From assembly GCA_049700455.1 (NCBI GenBank), contig JBNAVJ010000003.1:1-64000 (forward strand): 64,000 bases of DNA, in the 5' to 3' direction. Below, piece after piece: positions 35,592-44,995 of this stretch (position 1 is its first letter; each line of letters begins with the position of its first letter). The notes under the pieces were generated by a model. That model saw nothing but the letters and a program-made list of their open reading frames with translations, was not told where the DNA came from and ran no database searches. This DNA is from JBNAVJ01 sp049700455 (lineage in GTDB: Bacteria; Bacteroidota; Ignavibacteria; Tepidaquicellales; Tepidaquicellaceae). The position numbers and the translations under genes are program-made.

Positions 35592-35633
35592 AATCTTAAA
35601 GTGTTTTTTAAGAACAAAAATAAAGAAAATATT

Positions 35634-36509
35634 ATGAAAATTTTAATAACGGGGGCAAGTGGCCATTTAGGAGGTGCAACTATAGACTTCCTTATTTCTA
35701 AAAATAAGAGGGATAACATTGTAGCTCTGGTGCGCAATGAAAAAAAAGCTCAACAACTTAAAACAAAAAAAGTTGAGGTAAGAATAGGGGATTATGATGA
35801 CTATGATTCTCTGTTAACTGCAACAAAAGGTATTGATACAATTTTGTTAATTTCGTCAAATGAAATGCTTAAAAGTCGTGCCCTTCAACACATCAATGTT
35901 ATAAATGCGGCAAAAGAAAATGGTGTGAAATTCATCATTTACACAGGATTTATGCGTACCTATGACGATTCTTCTTCTCCTCTCTGGTTTATTGCTAAAG
36001 ACCACGTGGAGACGGAAAATTATCTTAAAGATAGTGGAATTAATTATACACTCTTTGAAAATGGTTTTTATATGGATATGCTTATGGACTTTATGGGAGA
36101 AAACCTACTTGAAACGAAAACAATTTTTGTACCTGCCGGTAAAGGGAAAGTTAATTTTGTTCTACGTAACGAAATAGCAGAAGCATTGGCTAATGTGCTT
36201 ACCAGCGACGGACATAAAAACAAATCATATAACATTGGTATTGAGCAACCAGTTTCATTTGGTGAAATTGCTCAGATGATTTCTTCTATAACAGGTCAGA
36301 CCATACAGTACCTCTCTCCCGAACCCGAAGTTTATAAACAAAGATTGATGCAAAATGATATGCCGGAAATGTTTGCCCAATTACTCACGGCTTTTGCACA
36401 GGCTTTTGCAGCAAATGCAATGAACGTTTCCACTACTGACTTAACCACTCTTCTTGGTAGGAAACCTACCGATGTTAAAACTTATTTAAGTAAAATATTT
36501 CAAAAATAA
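35634..36509 (+). CDS. NAD(P)-binding NmrA/QorB-like oxidoreductase (atypical SDR)
   Basis: The protein has 291 residues from the ATG at 35634 (MKILITGASGHLGGAT). A GTG 11 codons upstream is in frame but precedes the conserved Rossmann start. The motif GASGHLGG binds NAD(P), and DTILLISSNEMLKSRALQHINVI and YTGFMRT resemble NmrA-like quinone oxidoreductase QorB. It lacks the classic Tyr-x3-Lys catalytic pair. It may reduce quinones or sense redox state. It is the third gene of the redox operon. Confidence 0.88.
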   Translation: MKILITGASGHLGGATIDFLISKNKRDNIVALVRNEKKAQQLKTKKVEVRIGDYDDYDSLLTATKGIDTILLISSNEMLKSRALQHINVINAAKENGVKFIIYTGFMRTYDDSSSPLWFIAKDHVETENYLKDSGINYTLFENGFYMDMLMDFMGENLLETKTIFVPAGKGKVNFVLRNEIAEALANVLTSDGHKNKSYNIGIEQPVSFGEIAQMISSITGQTIQYLSPEPEVYKQRLMQNDMPEMFAQLLTAFAQAFAANAMNVSTTDLTTLLGRKPTDVKTYLSKIFQK

Positions 36510-36536
36510 ATGTTGTTAATTTAAAATTTAAAAACT

Positions 36537-36899
36537 ATGGACACAGAAATTTCAAAGACAAGAACCCTTATTGGCTGGATAATAGCCGGCTTATTAACAG
36601 CACTTTATTTATACAGTGCGAGCGGGAAATTATTTTTACATCCTGAGCAGATGGAACAAATGAGATTGGGAAGCTGGCGAATTATAATTGCACTTGGTGA
36701 AATAGGTTCAGCTTTATTATTTTTGTTCCCAAAAACCAATAGATTTGGTACATTACTACTTAGCTCGTATATGGGTGGAGCAATAATTCTCCATATGACT
36801 GGCGGCATAAGTATAATGCTGCCGGCTGTTGTTCTTATTTTAGTCTGGGTTGTGTTTTATCTAAGGCATCCTAAATTTTTTAAACTTAATCAAAAATGA
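36537..36899 (+). CDS. DoxX-family membrane protein
   Basis: The 120-residue protein has four predicted membrane helices, with LTALYLYSASGKLFLHPEQ at the end of the first; this LxxxSGxxKL-like segment is typical of DoxX. Families of this type occur with quinone- and thiol-stress genes and are thought to act in the inner membrane in redox protection. It overlaps the MarR gene by 4 bp, so the regulator is translated with it. Confidence 0.82.
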   Translation: MDTEISKTRTLIGWIIAGLLTALYLYSASGKLFLHPEQMEQMRLGSWRIIIALGEIGSALLFLFPKTNRFGTLLLSSYMGGAIILHMTGGISIMLPAVVLILVWVVFYLRHPKFFKLNQK

Positions 36900-37345
36900 A
36901 AATAGAAAACGAAATAAAAGGAAGATTCCGGAACGAATATCATAAAGGATTAATAAACCTGATTTATACCAGCAGGCAATTAAGTTATGAATTTTATAAA
37001 TCACTAAAGAAACATAAGCTTACAGAACCTCAATACAATGTTTTAAGAATTCTTCGTGGTTTTCGTTCCGAAGCCCCTCTTTCAATTAATTTTATAAAAG
37101 AGCGTATGCTGGATAAGAGTTCGGATGTTAGCCGGCTTATTGACAGATTGTCTGAAAAAGGGTTAGTATGGAGAAAAGAAGATGTCGAGGATAGGCGACG
37201 GAAATCAATTGAAATAACTAAAAAAGGATTGCAACTTCTTAATAAGATATATAGTTGTGAGCGAAAAGTAGATACACTACTTGGCAATTTAACCCTTAAA
37301 GAGGTCATAGAATTGAATCGATTATTGGATAAAATTAGAAGTTAA
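36896..37345 (+). CDS. MarR-family transcriptional regulator
   Basis: The 149-residue protein has a winged helix-turn-helix: LTEPQYNVLRILRG, then ERMLDKSSDVSRLIDRLSEKGLVWRKEDVEDRRRKSIEITKKG, which is the typical MarR recognition helix and wing. Dimerisation helices flank it. It overlaps the doxX stop by 4 bp and is the last gene of the operon. Such terminal regulators often repress their own operon until an electrophile or aromatic ligand binds; that is an inference here. Confidence 0.92.
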   Translation: MKIENEIKGRFRNEYHKGLINLIYTSRQLSYEFYKSLKKHKLTEPQYNVLRILRGFRSEAPLSINFIKERMLDKSSDVSRLIDRLSEKGLVWRKEDVEDRRRKSIEITKKGLQLLNKIYSCERKVDTLLGNLTLKEVIELNRLLDKIRS

Positions 37346-37418
37346 TGCAGACTGAAATAACAGTCAAAAAAATAGAAGCAGGACTAAACTCTAAAAAAAT
37401 TTACTTCAGGAGAATAAA

Positions 37419-37769
37419 GTGATAAAAATAAAACGTGTTTACGAAAAGCCATCACAAAATGATGGATATAGAATTCTTGTAGATAGACTCTGGGCAAGAG
37501 GGGTAACAAAAGAGAAAGCAAGAATCAATTTATGGTTGAAAGAAATTGCCCCAAGTAAGGAGTTAAGAAAATGGTATAATCACGATCCTGAAAAATGGGA
37601 TACATTTAAAAATAAATATCGTGAGGAATTAAAAACTAAAGAAGAACTTCTTAAACAGATAAAAAAGCTGGAAAAAAAGTATAAAGTTCTTACCTTTGTT
37701 TTTTCTTCCAAAGAAGAAAAACTTAATAATGCTGCTGCACTTGTGGAAATTATCAGAACACAAAAATAA
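37419..37769 (+). CDS. DUF488-family protein
   Basis: The 116-residue protein starts at GTG behind a good AGGAG site (37408-37412). It has the DUF488 pattern: IKRVYEKPSQNDGYRILVDRLWARG, then WLKEIAPSKELRKWYNHDPEKWDTFKNKY. The biochemical function of the family is not established. It follows the MarR gene by 73 bp and may be part of the same transcript or separate. Confidence 0.88.
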   Translation: MIKIKRVYEKPSQNDGYRILVDRLWARGVTKEKARINLWLKEIAPSKELRKWYNHDPEKWDTFKNKYREELKTKEELLKQIKKLEKKYKVLTFVFSSKEEKLNNAAALVEIIRTQK

Positions 37770-38163
37770 ATTATTACAGCTCTAATCTATTTTATGATAT
37801 AAATAACACTGTAGAGAAGTAATATTCATAGATAAGGAACATTTTATCAGTGTTAGATATCAAAGTGTAACACAGAGCTTTCTCCCAGTAAAATTATTGC
37901 CTGCCAGTCCTGAAGTTGCTCAGGTCTTCCATTGTTGAAAAAAATTGTTGCTCATACATTTACTATCCTCCTGGATTCTCTTTTTTATAACATTCTTATC
38001 TGGTAATGTTGTTCAGAATAAATTGAGGACTCTAATCAAAATTTAAATTTATTTTGTGCAGGCAGGGTGGTAAAATGAAATTGTAAGTACTGGGGATATA
38101 TATATATATACTCCTTTGTAATTGATATGGGAATTTCCTATTTTTTAAAAAAAGTTGAAAAAG
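37770..38163. other. Intergenic region of about 390 bp
   Basis: This AT-rich gap before a T9SS cargo gene contains a short alternating TA tract near 38099-38110, which may act as an easily melted element. No ORF, RNA gene or confident promoter was seen. Confidence 0.4.
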
Positions 38164-39624
38164 ATGAAGAGATTCTTTGTTCTTCTATATGTTATTACTT
38201 ACTGTAGTAGTTTTGCTCAATGGAATCCATACTATCTTCCATATCAGGGGATTGCTAATGCGCTCGATTTCTATGGGAATAATGGAGTTGCTGCAGGACA
38301 TACGCTTTTCCCTTTTAATGAGCAATTGTATGTTACTACTGATTTTGGTAGTAGCTGGATTCTATCAACTTATCCTCCTAATCTCCGAGCATTAACGGCG
38401 GTACAGTTTGTTAATTCTGTTATTGTGTATGCTGGAGGAGCAGAAAATTTGCCTTTGAACACATCAGTAAAAATTGACAAAAATTTTTCCTGTTTGCCGT
38501 TTCATCTTAAGGCTACTTCGCAGATGAAGGGAATTGATGGTAGTTATAATGAGTATAAAGCCTCATTTATTAAGTCCTCAAATGGTGGGATTAGCTGGAT
38601 AAAGATTGGACAGTTTGATACAACTACCGGGTATATTAATGATATTCAGTTCTTTAATGAGAATACTGGCTTTGCAATAATTGATTCAGGCTCACTTGGT
38701 AACAGTAGAGTTTTAAAAACAACAAATGGGGGATTAAACTGGATTGCTATTTCAATTGAGCCATATTTGAGATTAAGCAGAATATATTTTTTGAATCCAA
38801 CTACGGGATTTGTATGTGGTGATAGGTCTGACACTAATTTACTGAGTGGATTATACGGCATTGTATTCAAAACTACAGATGGAGGTGTAAGTTGGAACAG
38901 CGAAAATTTTCTGTTCACCAATTCAATGGTTGATGTTGTTTTTCTTAATTCTAATACTGGCTTTATGCTTGGTAACGGAAACTGGAACGGCTATGTTAAT
39001 GAGAGTGGAGCAAAAATTTATAAAACAACGAATGGAGGTGCAGGCTGGGATTCCACTCAATTTGTTTATTCTGTAATCCCAACAGCAATAAGATGTATTC
39101 AAGGAAGTGAAATAGCATATGCTATTGGATATTACTATGATTTTTACCAGATGGTAGGAAAGATAACGACGATGAAAACAACAAATGGCGGGATTAGCTG
39201 GAACATAAAATTTCTGAATGAAGATGTTTACGTTATTGGGCTTTCCTTGGTTAATGAGAATATATTTTTTATGAGCGGGGGTCAGAGCGGTCAGCAGGCA
39301 GTGGTTTATAAATCGACAAACGGTGGAACGAAAATTAAAAATATAGGCAATCTTATTCCAGAATATAATAAACTTTACCAGAATTATCCTAATCCATTTA
39401 ATCCTGCTACCAGGATAAAATTTGCTGTTTCATCATTAGAACAGATATATTTATCTGTTTATGATATACTTGGTCATGAGGTGAGAGTGATTGTTAATGA
39501 AAGGCTCACTCCTGGTATTTATGAAGTGGGGTGGAATGCAAAGGAATTTCCGAGCGGGATATATTATTACAGATTAAAAGTTGGCAATTATACTGAAACA
39601 AAAAAAATGTTGCTACTGAAATAG
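38164..39624 (+). CDS. Secreted beta-propeller protein with T9SS type A sorting domain
   Basis: The protein has 486 residues from the ATG at 38164 (MKRFFVLLYVITYCSSFAQ, a clear signal peptide). An in-frame TTG lies three codons upstream. Repeated blades of Ycf48/BNR type follow (VLKTTNGGLNWI, VFKTTDGGVSWN, IYKTTNGGAGWD, MKTTNGGISWN). The last 80 or so residues are a type A T9SS domain: KLYQNYPNPFNPATRIKF, then YDILGHEV and FPSGIYYYRLKVG with a basic tail. It should be exported through T9SS and released or anchored at the cell surface. The binding target is unknown. Confidence 0.88.
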   Translation: MKRFFVLLYVITYCSSFAQWNPYYLPYQGIANALDFYGNNGVAAGHTLFPFNEQLYVTTDFGSSWILSTYPPNLRALTAVQFVNSVIVYAGGAENLPLNTSVKIDKNFSCLPFHLKATSQMKGIDGSYNEYKASFIKSSNGGISWIKIGQFDTTTGYINDIQFFNENTGFAIIDSGSLGNSRVLKTTNGGLNWIAISIEPYLRLSRIYFLNPTTGFVCGDRSDTNLLSGLYGIVFKTTDGGVSWNSENFLFTNSMVDVVFLNSNTGFMLGNGNWNGYVNESGAKIYKTTNGGAGWDSTQFVYSVIPTAIRCIQGSEIAYAIGYYYDFYQMVGKITTMKTTNGGISWNIKFLNEDVYVIGLSLVNENIFFMSGGQSGQQAVVYKSTNGGTKIKNIGNLIPEYNKLYQNYPNPFNPATRIKFAVSSLEQIYLSVYDILGHEVRVIVNERLTPGIYEVGWNAKEFPSGIYYYRLKVGNYTETKKMLLLK

Positions 39625-39887
39625 CATCTTTAGACGGATTGCTGGACCAGGGTTTTCCAATTCAATCTTTATACAATCTAAGAAATAAAAATATATTCCT
39701 GTACTTTCATCTATTCTTAGCTATAAGTGAACAATATATTATTTCTACTGTGATTATATTCTAATTTCTTAAATGTAATCTTAAGATGTAACAGTGTATA
39801 GTTATAACCATTGGAGAATTATCAGTGTTGTATATATGTATATAAATTACCAAGAGTAAAAATTAAAATTATGATTAGCATAATATA
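39625..39887. other. AT-rich intergenic region between T9SS gene and GATase-like gene
   Basis: No ORF or RNA gene is apparent. It includes short TA-rich stretches near 39830-39843 and is followed directly by the strong promoter at 39888. Confidence 0.4.
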
Positions 39888-39916
39888 TTGACAAAATGGA
39901 TATTAATTAATAAATT
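39888..39916 (+). promoter_or_regulatory. Strong predicted promoter of the GATase-like/winged-helix gene
   Basis: A perfect -35 TTGACA (39888-39893), exactly 17 bp and TAAATT (39911-39916) precede a GGAG ribosome binding site (39932-39935) and the ATG at 39942. The TTG within the -35 box opens the same frame, but the promoter argues against it being a start codon. Confidence 0.75.
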
Positions 39917-39941
39917 CCAGAAAATTAAACCGGAGAATATT

Positions 39942-40982
39942 ATGTCACTCTTATTTTCACTAAATTTCAACAAGCTAGTATCTCCTTCCGCATCATTCAG
40001 TAAATTTCGCAAACGGTCAGGAAAAAGTTTTTATGGTTTTGGTATTGCATTCTACCCTGATAGAGCTGTGCAGGTTGTTAAAGAGCCATTTGATCCTTCG
40101 GAGACCCCCAGAGGAGTAGAATTTCTTAAAGCCTATAAGGCTTTGAAGACTGAAATTTTTATGGCTTATATAGGTTGGACACAAAAATATGAGAAAAGCA
40201 ATATGAACGTACAACCATTTCATCGTGAGTTGTATGGCAAAGAATATGCATTTATCCATAATGGTGAGGTTCGAAATTGTGAATTGCCTCCAGGAAGTAG
40301 GTTTATGCCTGTAGGTGATACTGATTCTGAATATGCATTTTGTTATTTGTTGGACAGAATTGCTGAAAGGCAGGTTGAAGTTTGGGATGAAAATCAATAT
40401 AAGTGGTTACATAATGTCCTAAGTGAATTGAATAATTTTGGTGAACTTAATTGTATATTTTCTGAGGGTACTAAGTTATTTTGTTATTACGATTGCAATG
40501 GTTTTAAGAATCTATATTATAAGATAATTAAAGCACCTTTTGATAACCTCTATATGAAAGTTGATGAGTTCTCACTTGAGCTTGAAAAAGAAAAAAGCCC
40601 TGCTGTTCAGGGTTATGTAGTATCGACTGATGCGTCAAGTGGTAGTGATTGGATTCCTTTAGAAAAAGGGGAACTGATTGTATTTTCAGGTGGAGAAAAG
40701 GTGTTTTCAAGTCATAGAGAATATTTGAAACAGGAAAATATAAAACTAACTGAAAAGGAAACAAAAGTGTTAAGATTTATTCGAACAAGCCCTAAACGTG
40801 TAAGTCTCTCTGCTATTATGCGTACTATGAATTTCACCAGAGATGAGACAGTTAAAATTCTTCGCAACTTATTTAAGTATAAACTTATAGAACGTGATAT
40901 GAGGTATAAAAGCTGGGAGGATGACAATTCTTTGTATTACACACGCCCCGGTATGAGAAAAACTATAGACGAACTTTTATAA
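39942..40982 (+). CDS. Class II glutamine amidotransferase-like protein (YafJ-type, active site altered) fused to a winged helix
   Basis: The protein has 346 residues from the ATG at 39942, which is behind GGAG and downstream of a strong promoter. Residues 1-255 follow the YafJ-type class II amidotransferase fold: GFGIAFYPD, FHRELYGKEYAFIHNGEV (Asn107) and VGDTDSEYAFCYLLD. The nucleophile Cys expected at position 2 is Ser. The HIR motif that binds glutamine reads YIG (about residues 76-78), and the His of THPF is Gln. Residues about 268-340 form a winged helix (TEKETKVLRFIRTSP, LSAIMRTMNFTRDETVKILRNLFKYKLIERD). It is probably not a normal amidotransferase and may be a ligand-sensing DNA-binding regulator. 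It is monocistronic, with no obvious partner. Confidence 0.82.
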   Translation: MSLLFSLNFNKLVSPSASFSKFRKRSGKSFYGFGIAFYPDRAVQVVKEPFDPSETPRGVEFLKAYKALKTEIFMAYIGWTQKYEKSNMNVQPFHRELYGKEYAFIHNGEVRNCELPPGSRFMPVGDTDSEYAFCYLLDRIAERQVEVWDENQYKWLHNVLSELNNFGELNCIFSEGTKLFCYYDCNGFKNLYYKIIKAPFDNLYMKVDEFSLELEKEKSPAVQGYVVSTDASSGSDWIPLEKGELIVFSGGEKVFSSHREYLKQENIKLTEKETKVLRFIRTSPKRVSLSAIMRTMNFTRDETVKILRNLFKYKLIERDMRYKSWEDDNSLYYTRPGMRKTIDELL

Positions 40983-41032
40983 CGAAAATCCAACTGTATA
41001 CATTAAATATATTTCTTTCGGTTTATTTGGAG

Positions 41033-41072
41033 AGTTATAATAAAAGACTGCTTCACTACTGTGAAGCAGTCT
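41033..41072 (-). terminator. Terminator of the lipoprotein gene at 41096
   Basis: A perfect 12-bp stem, AGACTGCTTCAC / GTGAAGCAGTCT, with a 4-nt loop (41045-41072) is followed on the minus strand by TTTATTAT. The T-rich side serves the minus-strand gene. It may also pause plus-strand transcription from the GATase-like gene. Confidence 0.8.
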
Positions 41073-41095
41073 CGAGTATGGAAAGAAGTGATATA

Positions 41096-42085
41096 TTACT
41101 GGAGGACCTTATAGGGAAACGTAACCTGATCTGATGCAAATTTCGAAATATCATCATCGTAAAGGGATTCTTTAGTGCTGGCACTAATGCTACCATTAAA
41201 AACTCCAAGTCTATGTTGGGAATAAATGTTGAATGTCTTACTATATATTCTGTAATAAGGTCCGCTGCCGGTTTGGCTTTCAAGCTGGAATTTTTTTCTG
41301 TGGAAGCCAAAAGTGTTTTTAGCCCAATGAAATGCTACATAATCAGGATCACTAAGTTGTGAGGTTGTATAAACCTTAATAGTTACTTGATCCCCACGAT
41401 TTACTGAGGGGATTCCACTTCCACCAAAATAAGCTGTTGTAAAATAGAAATTTTGAAAGTCAGGACCATTTAAGACAAGAATAGGTAGAGGGGAACCATT
41501 TTTGTAAAATTCAACTTTGGTAATCATTACATAATCGCTACCGATTTGTGGTTGGGTTGTTTGTCCATCCAGACAGGAAACTCTGTATAGTCTCCAATTT
41601 AATCTTGGATAAGGAGAACGACCTATACGTTTAAACTCCACATTTCTGGTAAACACCTGTGTATAGGGTTTGTTAACTGAATCTAATTGTCCATTTTTAT
41701 AGCCAATAATTCTGAAATAGCCATTAATTGTTCTCGTAATGTGAACGATTTTAAGAGTATCCCCTGAGTCTTCAACGTTAATGTTTATATTGTTGCCTGT
41801 AATAATTCTTCCCCATCTCTTCAATGAATCAAGAGGGGAGATAATAGGACCACTATCATCATCAGGGACAGCTGCGCCGTCATCGAAATCAGTTCGTTCC
41901 TGAGAGATAAGATTATCCTCTACAGCACTATTATCATAACCATTGAGGACTACTTGCTTGACATATTCCTCATCAGTTAATTCTGTAGGTTCAGTGGCAT
42001 TTTCTTTACAGCCCTGTGAAAACAAGGCAAAAATAATAGTAAATGAAATAGCTAAAAGTCCAGATAAGAAATTTCTTTTTTCCAT
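41096..42085 (-). CDS. Hypothetical lipoprotein
   Basis: The 329-residue protein has a lipoprotein signal peptide with lipobox FSQGC at Cys26. A low-complexity acidic linker (about residues 30-85, including DFDDGAAVPDDDSG) is followed by a beta-strand-rich region without recognised motifs. No T9SS tail is present. It is transcribed alone: a terminator follows it and divergent genes flank it. It is probably a surface-exposed or periplasmic lipoprotein of unknown role. Confidence 0.7.
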   Translation of the reverse strand: MEKRNFLSGLLAISFTIIFALFSQGCKENATEPTELTDEEYVKQVVLNGYDNSAVEDNLISQERTDFDDGAAVPDDDSGPIISPLDSLKRWGRIITGNNININVEDSGDTLKIVHITRTINGYFRIIGYKNGQLDSVNKPYTQVFTRNVEFKRIGRSPYPRLNWRLYRVSCLDGQTTQPQIGSDYVMITKVEFYKNGSPLPILVLNGPDFQNFYFTTAYFGGSGIPSVNRGDQVTIKVYTTSQLSDPDYVAFHWAKNTFGFHRKKFQLESQTGSGPYYRIYSKTFNIYSQHRLGVFNGSISASTKESLYDDDISKFASDQVTFPYKVLQ

Positions 42086-42270
42086 AGTCTTTTTTAAAAT
42101 TAAAATTTTGTTTTTAAAATCTAACTATTAGACAAAAATTCTTATATTAAGGTTTAATGAAGTAATATTATTTTTTTAAAAAGGAAGTCCCTTTTAAAAT
42201 TTTATATTAACCTTCTATCGTTTTTCTCTATTCTCAATCTTAAAAGGGAGAGATTTGCATGAGGAATAAA

Positions 42271-42308
42271 AACGAGAGCCAGATAATTTTTAGGCTCTCG
42301 TTTTTTTA
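42271..42308 (-). terminator. Terminator downstream of the large BNR/T9SS gene
   Basis: The stem AAACGAGAGCC (42271-42281) pairs with GGCTCTCGTTT (42294-42304) around a 12-nt loop. A-rich and T-rich flanks on the two sides make it usable in both directions. It lies 20 bp beyond the stop of the minus-strand gene at 42329. Confidence 0.8.
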
Positions 42309-42328
42309 TGGGAACCTTATAATTTTTT

Positions 42329-44794
42329 TTACTTCATAAGTATCATTCGTTTGATGTTTGTATATTCTGGTGTAGTTAATTTGTAAAAGTATATTCCGCT
42401 TGGTAAATCAATTGCATTGAACTGTACCTTATATTTCCCAGAGGAGAGATTTGATTCAACCAGTGTTCTTAGTTCTCTACCAAGTACATCATATACCTGA
42501 AGCCGTACTAATCCTGCCTTTACTATATCAAATTCAATCGTGGTTACAGGATTAAATGGGTTAGGGTAGTTTTGATATAACCTGTATTCTTTGGGTATTT
42601 CTGTACTTATGTTCTGAACAGATGTAACCTGTAACCAGCGTGCTGTCTGTACAATCGGGTTAATTATTCCATTAGGTCTTGTTACAACAGTGTCAAATCC
42701 TGAACTATCAGGGCTTGTATATGAACCTACGCCTGAGCCAGTCCAACCTCTGAATTGATATGTTTGATTGTTGTAATTTACGAATCTTCCTGTTACTCCG
42801 AATGTAAATGCAGTTGCAGAATCGTAAAACACATTACCACCGAAAGTGTTACCAATAGCAGAATTCATTATTAACTTAAACTGAATCTTGTAAAAGGCAG
42901 TTAGTGTGATATTATTATTAACAGTAATTGTATGAGTTGTGTCGCCGTTATCAGACCAGTTTTGAAAGACATATTGAGTACCACCAACAACTTTAGGACT
43001 CAATGCCTGAACAGTTACGTTGGAGCCGGTTACAAAAACCAATGTTTGCCTGGTATTATATTGTGTCCCGTTAACCTTATAGTCACAAACGCCCTCTCTA
43101 TTAGTGCCTACTGTGAGTGTATTTACGCCGATATACAATATAATGCTTCTCTTGTGAACTGGTGCTCCCATCGACCCCTTTCCTGTTACGGTAATATAAT
43201 AAGCTTTAGGAGGAACAGACCCCTGTATCTTAGCTTTAAGGTATACAGAGTCAGGAAAAGCAGTAATTGAATCTTTACCGTTTATAAAGTTAAGAGTTAT
43301 CGAGCCGGAGGTAGGCAAGGTATCAAGTGTTGCAGTAAAACGTACATTGTCATTGAAAGGACCCCTTATAGCTGGAACTTTTATGGTAAAGGTAGCAGAG
43401 TCAGTTCCTGAATGTAAAAAAGCAGCATTGGGAGATACAAGCATAGCAAAATCAGGGCTATAAGCAACAAAGCTACCCATATTGTTAAATCTTGCATCAG
43501 TCCAGGCATTAATGGCAGTTTTACCAATCCCACAATTGCCAATGTAATCACCAATGTAATTAGCCTGATTTTGTCCCTGCCCAACAGCCATATTGTTTGG
43601 GTTGAACTGAACATCGCTAACCTTATTATTTATAAATATATTACCGCCATCGTTTGAAGTTCCACTCCACATCTCTGTGAGCAAATTTCCTGAAGGGTCA
43701 TTACGAGAATCGTACCAGAAAACATAAACTCTACCAGTTCTATTATCGACGCTAATAGCAGGCATCCATTGGTCTGTTGTTGTTGCGTCATCGTTAACCC
43801 TTATTGGAGTACTCCAGGTCTGTCCATAATTTGTAGATTTTACCACAAATATGTCTGCATTGTCGGGACCTGAAGGATTTGCTGCAAATGCAATATAAAC
43901 TGTTCCTCTTGTTGAAGTCCAGCTATTGTCAACAGCCATTCTTGGGAAATTATCTGTTCGGATACAATTCTTAACAGTATATCTACCATAGCAGATTACG
44001 CCAGGGCCAGCCATTGATGAAGGAGTACTGAGATATGACCAGCTTCCCCCTCCATCTGAAGAACGATAAAATATAATAGAGCCACCCGAAGTACAGGCAA
44101 AATAGATATATCCGCCTGGAATATTTCCATTAGGTCCTGCTGCAACATAAGCTCCTTGATCTCCACTTAGTGTGATAGGGGAGGACCAGGTTTGTCCACC
44201 GTCAGTGCTTCTGACTACCCTCATTCCAGTTGAGCCAAACTGTCGCCATCCTACAAAGAGATAATTAGAATAAGGTCCGCCTGACTGAACAGCTGTTATC
44301 CAGGGTTTATCACCAAGTCCTGCAGTTGACGAATAGGCTCGTGAAAACATTGACCAGGTAACTCCCTTATCTGTTGATTTTCCCACAGCTGCCCCATATT
44401 CAGAGCCGTTTTGATACATCTGAAGGTAATATACATTCCCCAGACTATCGTATGTTACAACTGGATCCCCGATGACTGAATAGCCCGGAAAATTTGGATA
44501 TCCTTTTGTCCAATTAACACCATCAAGAGTATAGTAAAAATTATTAATGTTATAAGCACAAACACTGTTTAATGGGTCTCTTGGGTTAGTAGCTATATAA
44601 GGCTCTCCAAAATCAGTACCAAGCCAGAAATTATCAAAGCCGTTAACTGTGTAGGTTACGCTTTGAGTCCCCTGAGGAGAAAACTGATAACCTTGAGGTA
44701 CTTTGACTCGTGATTGCCAGTTAGCATCATCTACCAGCTGGGCTTGCAAGGTAACAGAAACAGAAAACATTAAAAATATTAGTAATTTTTTCAT
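42329..44794 (-). CDS. Secreted sialidase-fold (BNR-repeat) protein with T9SS type A sorting domain
   Basis: The 821-residue protein has a signal peptide (about 1-19). The N-terminal half carries BNR/Asp-box motifs (KSTDKGVTWS, RSTDGGQTWSS, RSSDGGGSWS, KSTNYGQTWST) of a sialidase-like six-blade propeller. Residues about 560-690 contain two divergent InlB B-repeat-like units ending FQNWSDNG and FRGWTGSG. The T9SS domain closes the protein (RLYQNYPNPFNPVTTIEFDI, YDVLGRELRTL, LPSGIYFYKL). Asp boxes alone do not prove sialidase activity; no Arg triad or acid/base set was identified. It should be delivered to the cell surface by T9SS. Confidence 0.87.
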   Translation of the reverse strand: MKKLLIFLMFSVSVTLQAQLVDDANWQSRVKVPQGYQFSPQGTQSVTYTVNGFDNFWLGTDFGEPYIATNPRDPLNSVCAYNINNFYYTLDGVNWTKGYPNFPGYSVIGDPVVTYDSLGNVYYLQMYQNGSEYGAAVGKSTDKGVTWSMFSRAYSSTAGLGDKPWITAVQSGGPYSNYLFVGWRQFGSTGMRVVRSTDGGQTWSSPITLSGDQGAYVAAGPNGNIPGGYIYFACTSGGSIIFYRSSDGGGSWSYLSTPSSMAGPGVICYGRYTVKNCIRTDNFPRMAVDNSWTSTRGTVYIAFAANPSGPDNADIFVVKSTNYGQTWSTPIRVNDDATTTDQWMPAISVDNRTGRVYVFWYDSRNDPSGNLLTEMWSGTSNDGGNIFINNKVSDVQFNPNNMAVGQGQNQANYIGDYIGNCGIGKTAINAWTDARFNNMGSFVAYSPDFAMLVSPNAAFLHSGTDSATFTIKVPAIRGPFNDNVRFTATLDTLPTSGSITLNFINGKDSITAFPDSVYLKAKIQGSVPPKAYYITVTGKGSMGAPVHKRSIILYIGVNTLTVGTNREGVCDYKVNGTQYNTRQTLVFVTGSNVTVQALSPKVVGGTQYVFQNWSDNGDTTHTITVNNNITLTAFYKIQFKLIMNSAIGNTFGGNVFYDSATAFTFGVTGRFVNYNNQTYQFRGWTGSGVGSYTSPDSSGFDTVVTRPNGIINPIVQTARWLQVTSVQNISTEIPKEYRLYQNYPNPFNPVTTIEFDIVKAGLVRLQVYDVLGRELRTLVESNLSSGKYKVQFNAIDLPSGIYFYKLTTPEYTNIKRMILMK

Positions 44795-44995
44795 AACTTT
44801 AATTTATTTAAAATAATTAGTAGTAAGTTAGTTTATTAGATAAAAAAATAAAAGGGAAAGTGTTATTAAAAAAATGAATGTGATTATAAAGTAAAAAGTT
44901 TATCCGGTATGAGGTTTAGTTAAGTTGTAAAGAAACCCTTTTTAAAGAAAACTATATGGTAGTAGTTAGAATTTTTGTATGTTATAGTATTTAAT

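Noticed and set aside
38099..38112. TA-repeat tract as a regulatory or phase-variable element
   Set aside because: It is short, lies in AT-rich DNA and is not placed between recognisable promoter boxes.
39888..39941. TTG start giving 18 extra residues on the GATase-like protein
   Set aside because: That TTG is part of a perfect -35 box, and the ATG at 39942 has a GGAG site and fits the family N-terminus.
42329..44794. Functional sialidase call
   Set aside because: Asp-box motifs are clear, but no catalytic Arg triad or acid/base residues could be identified, so only the fold is claimed.
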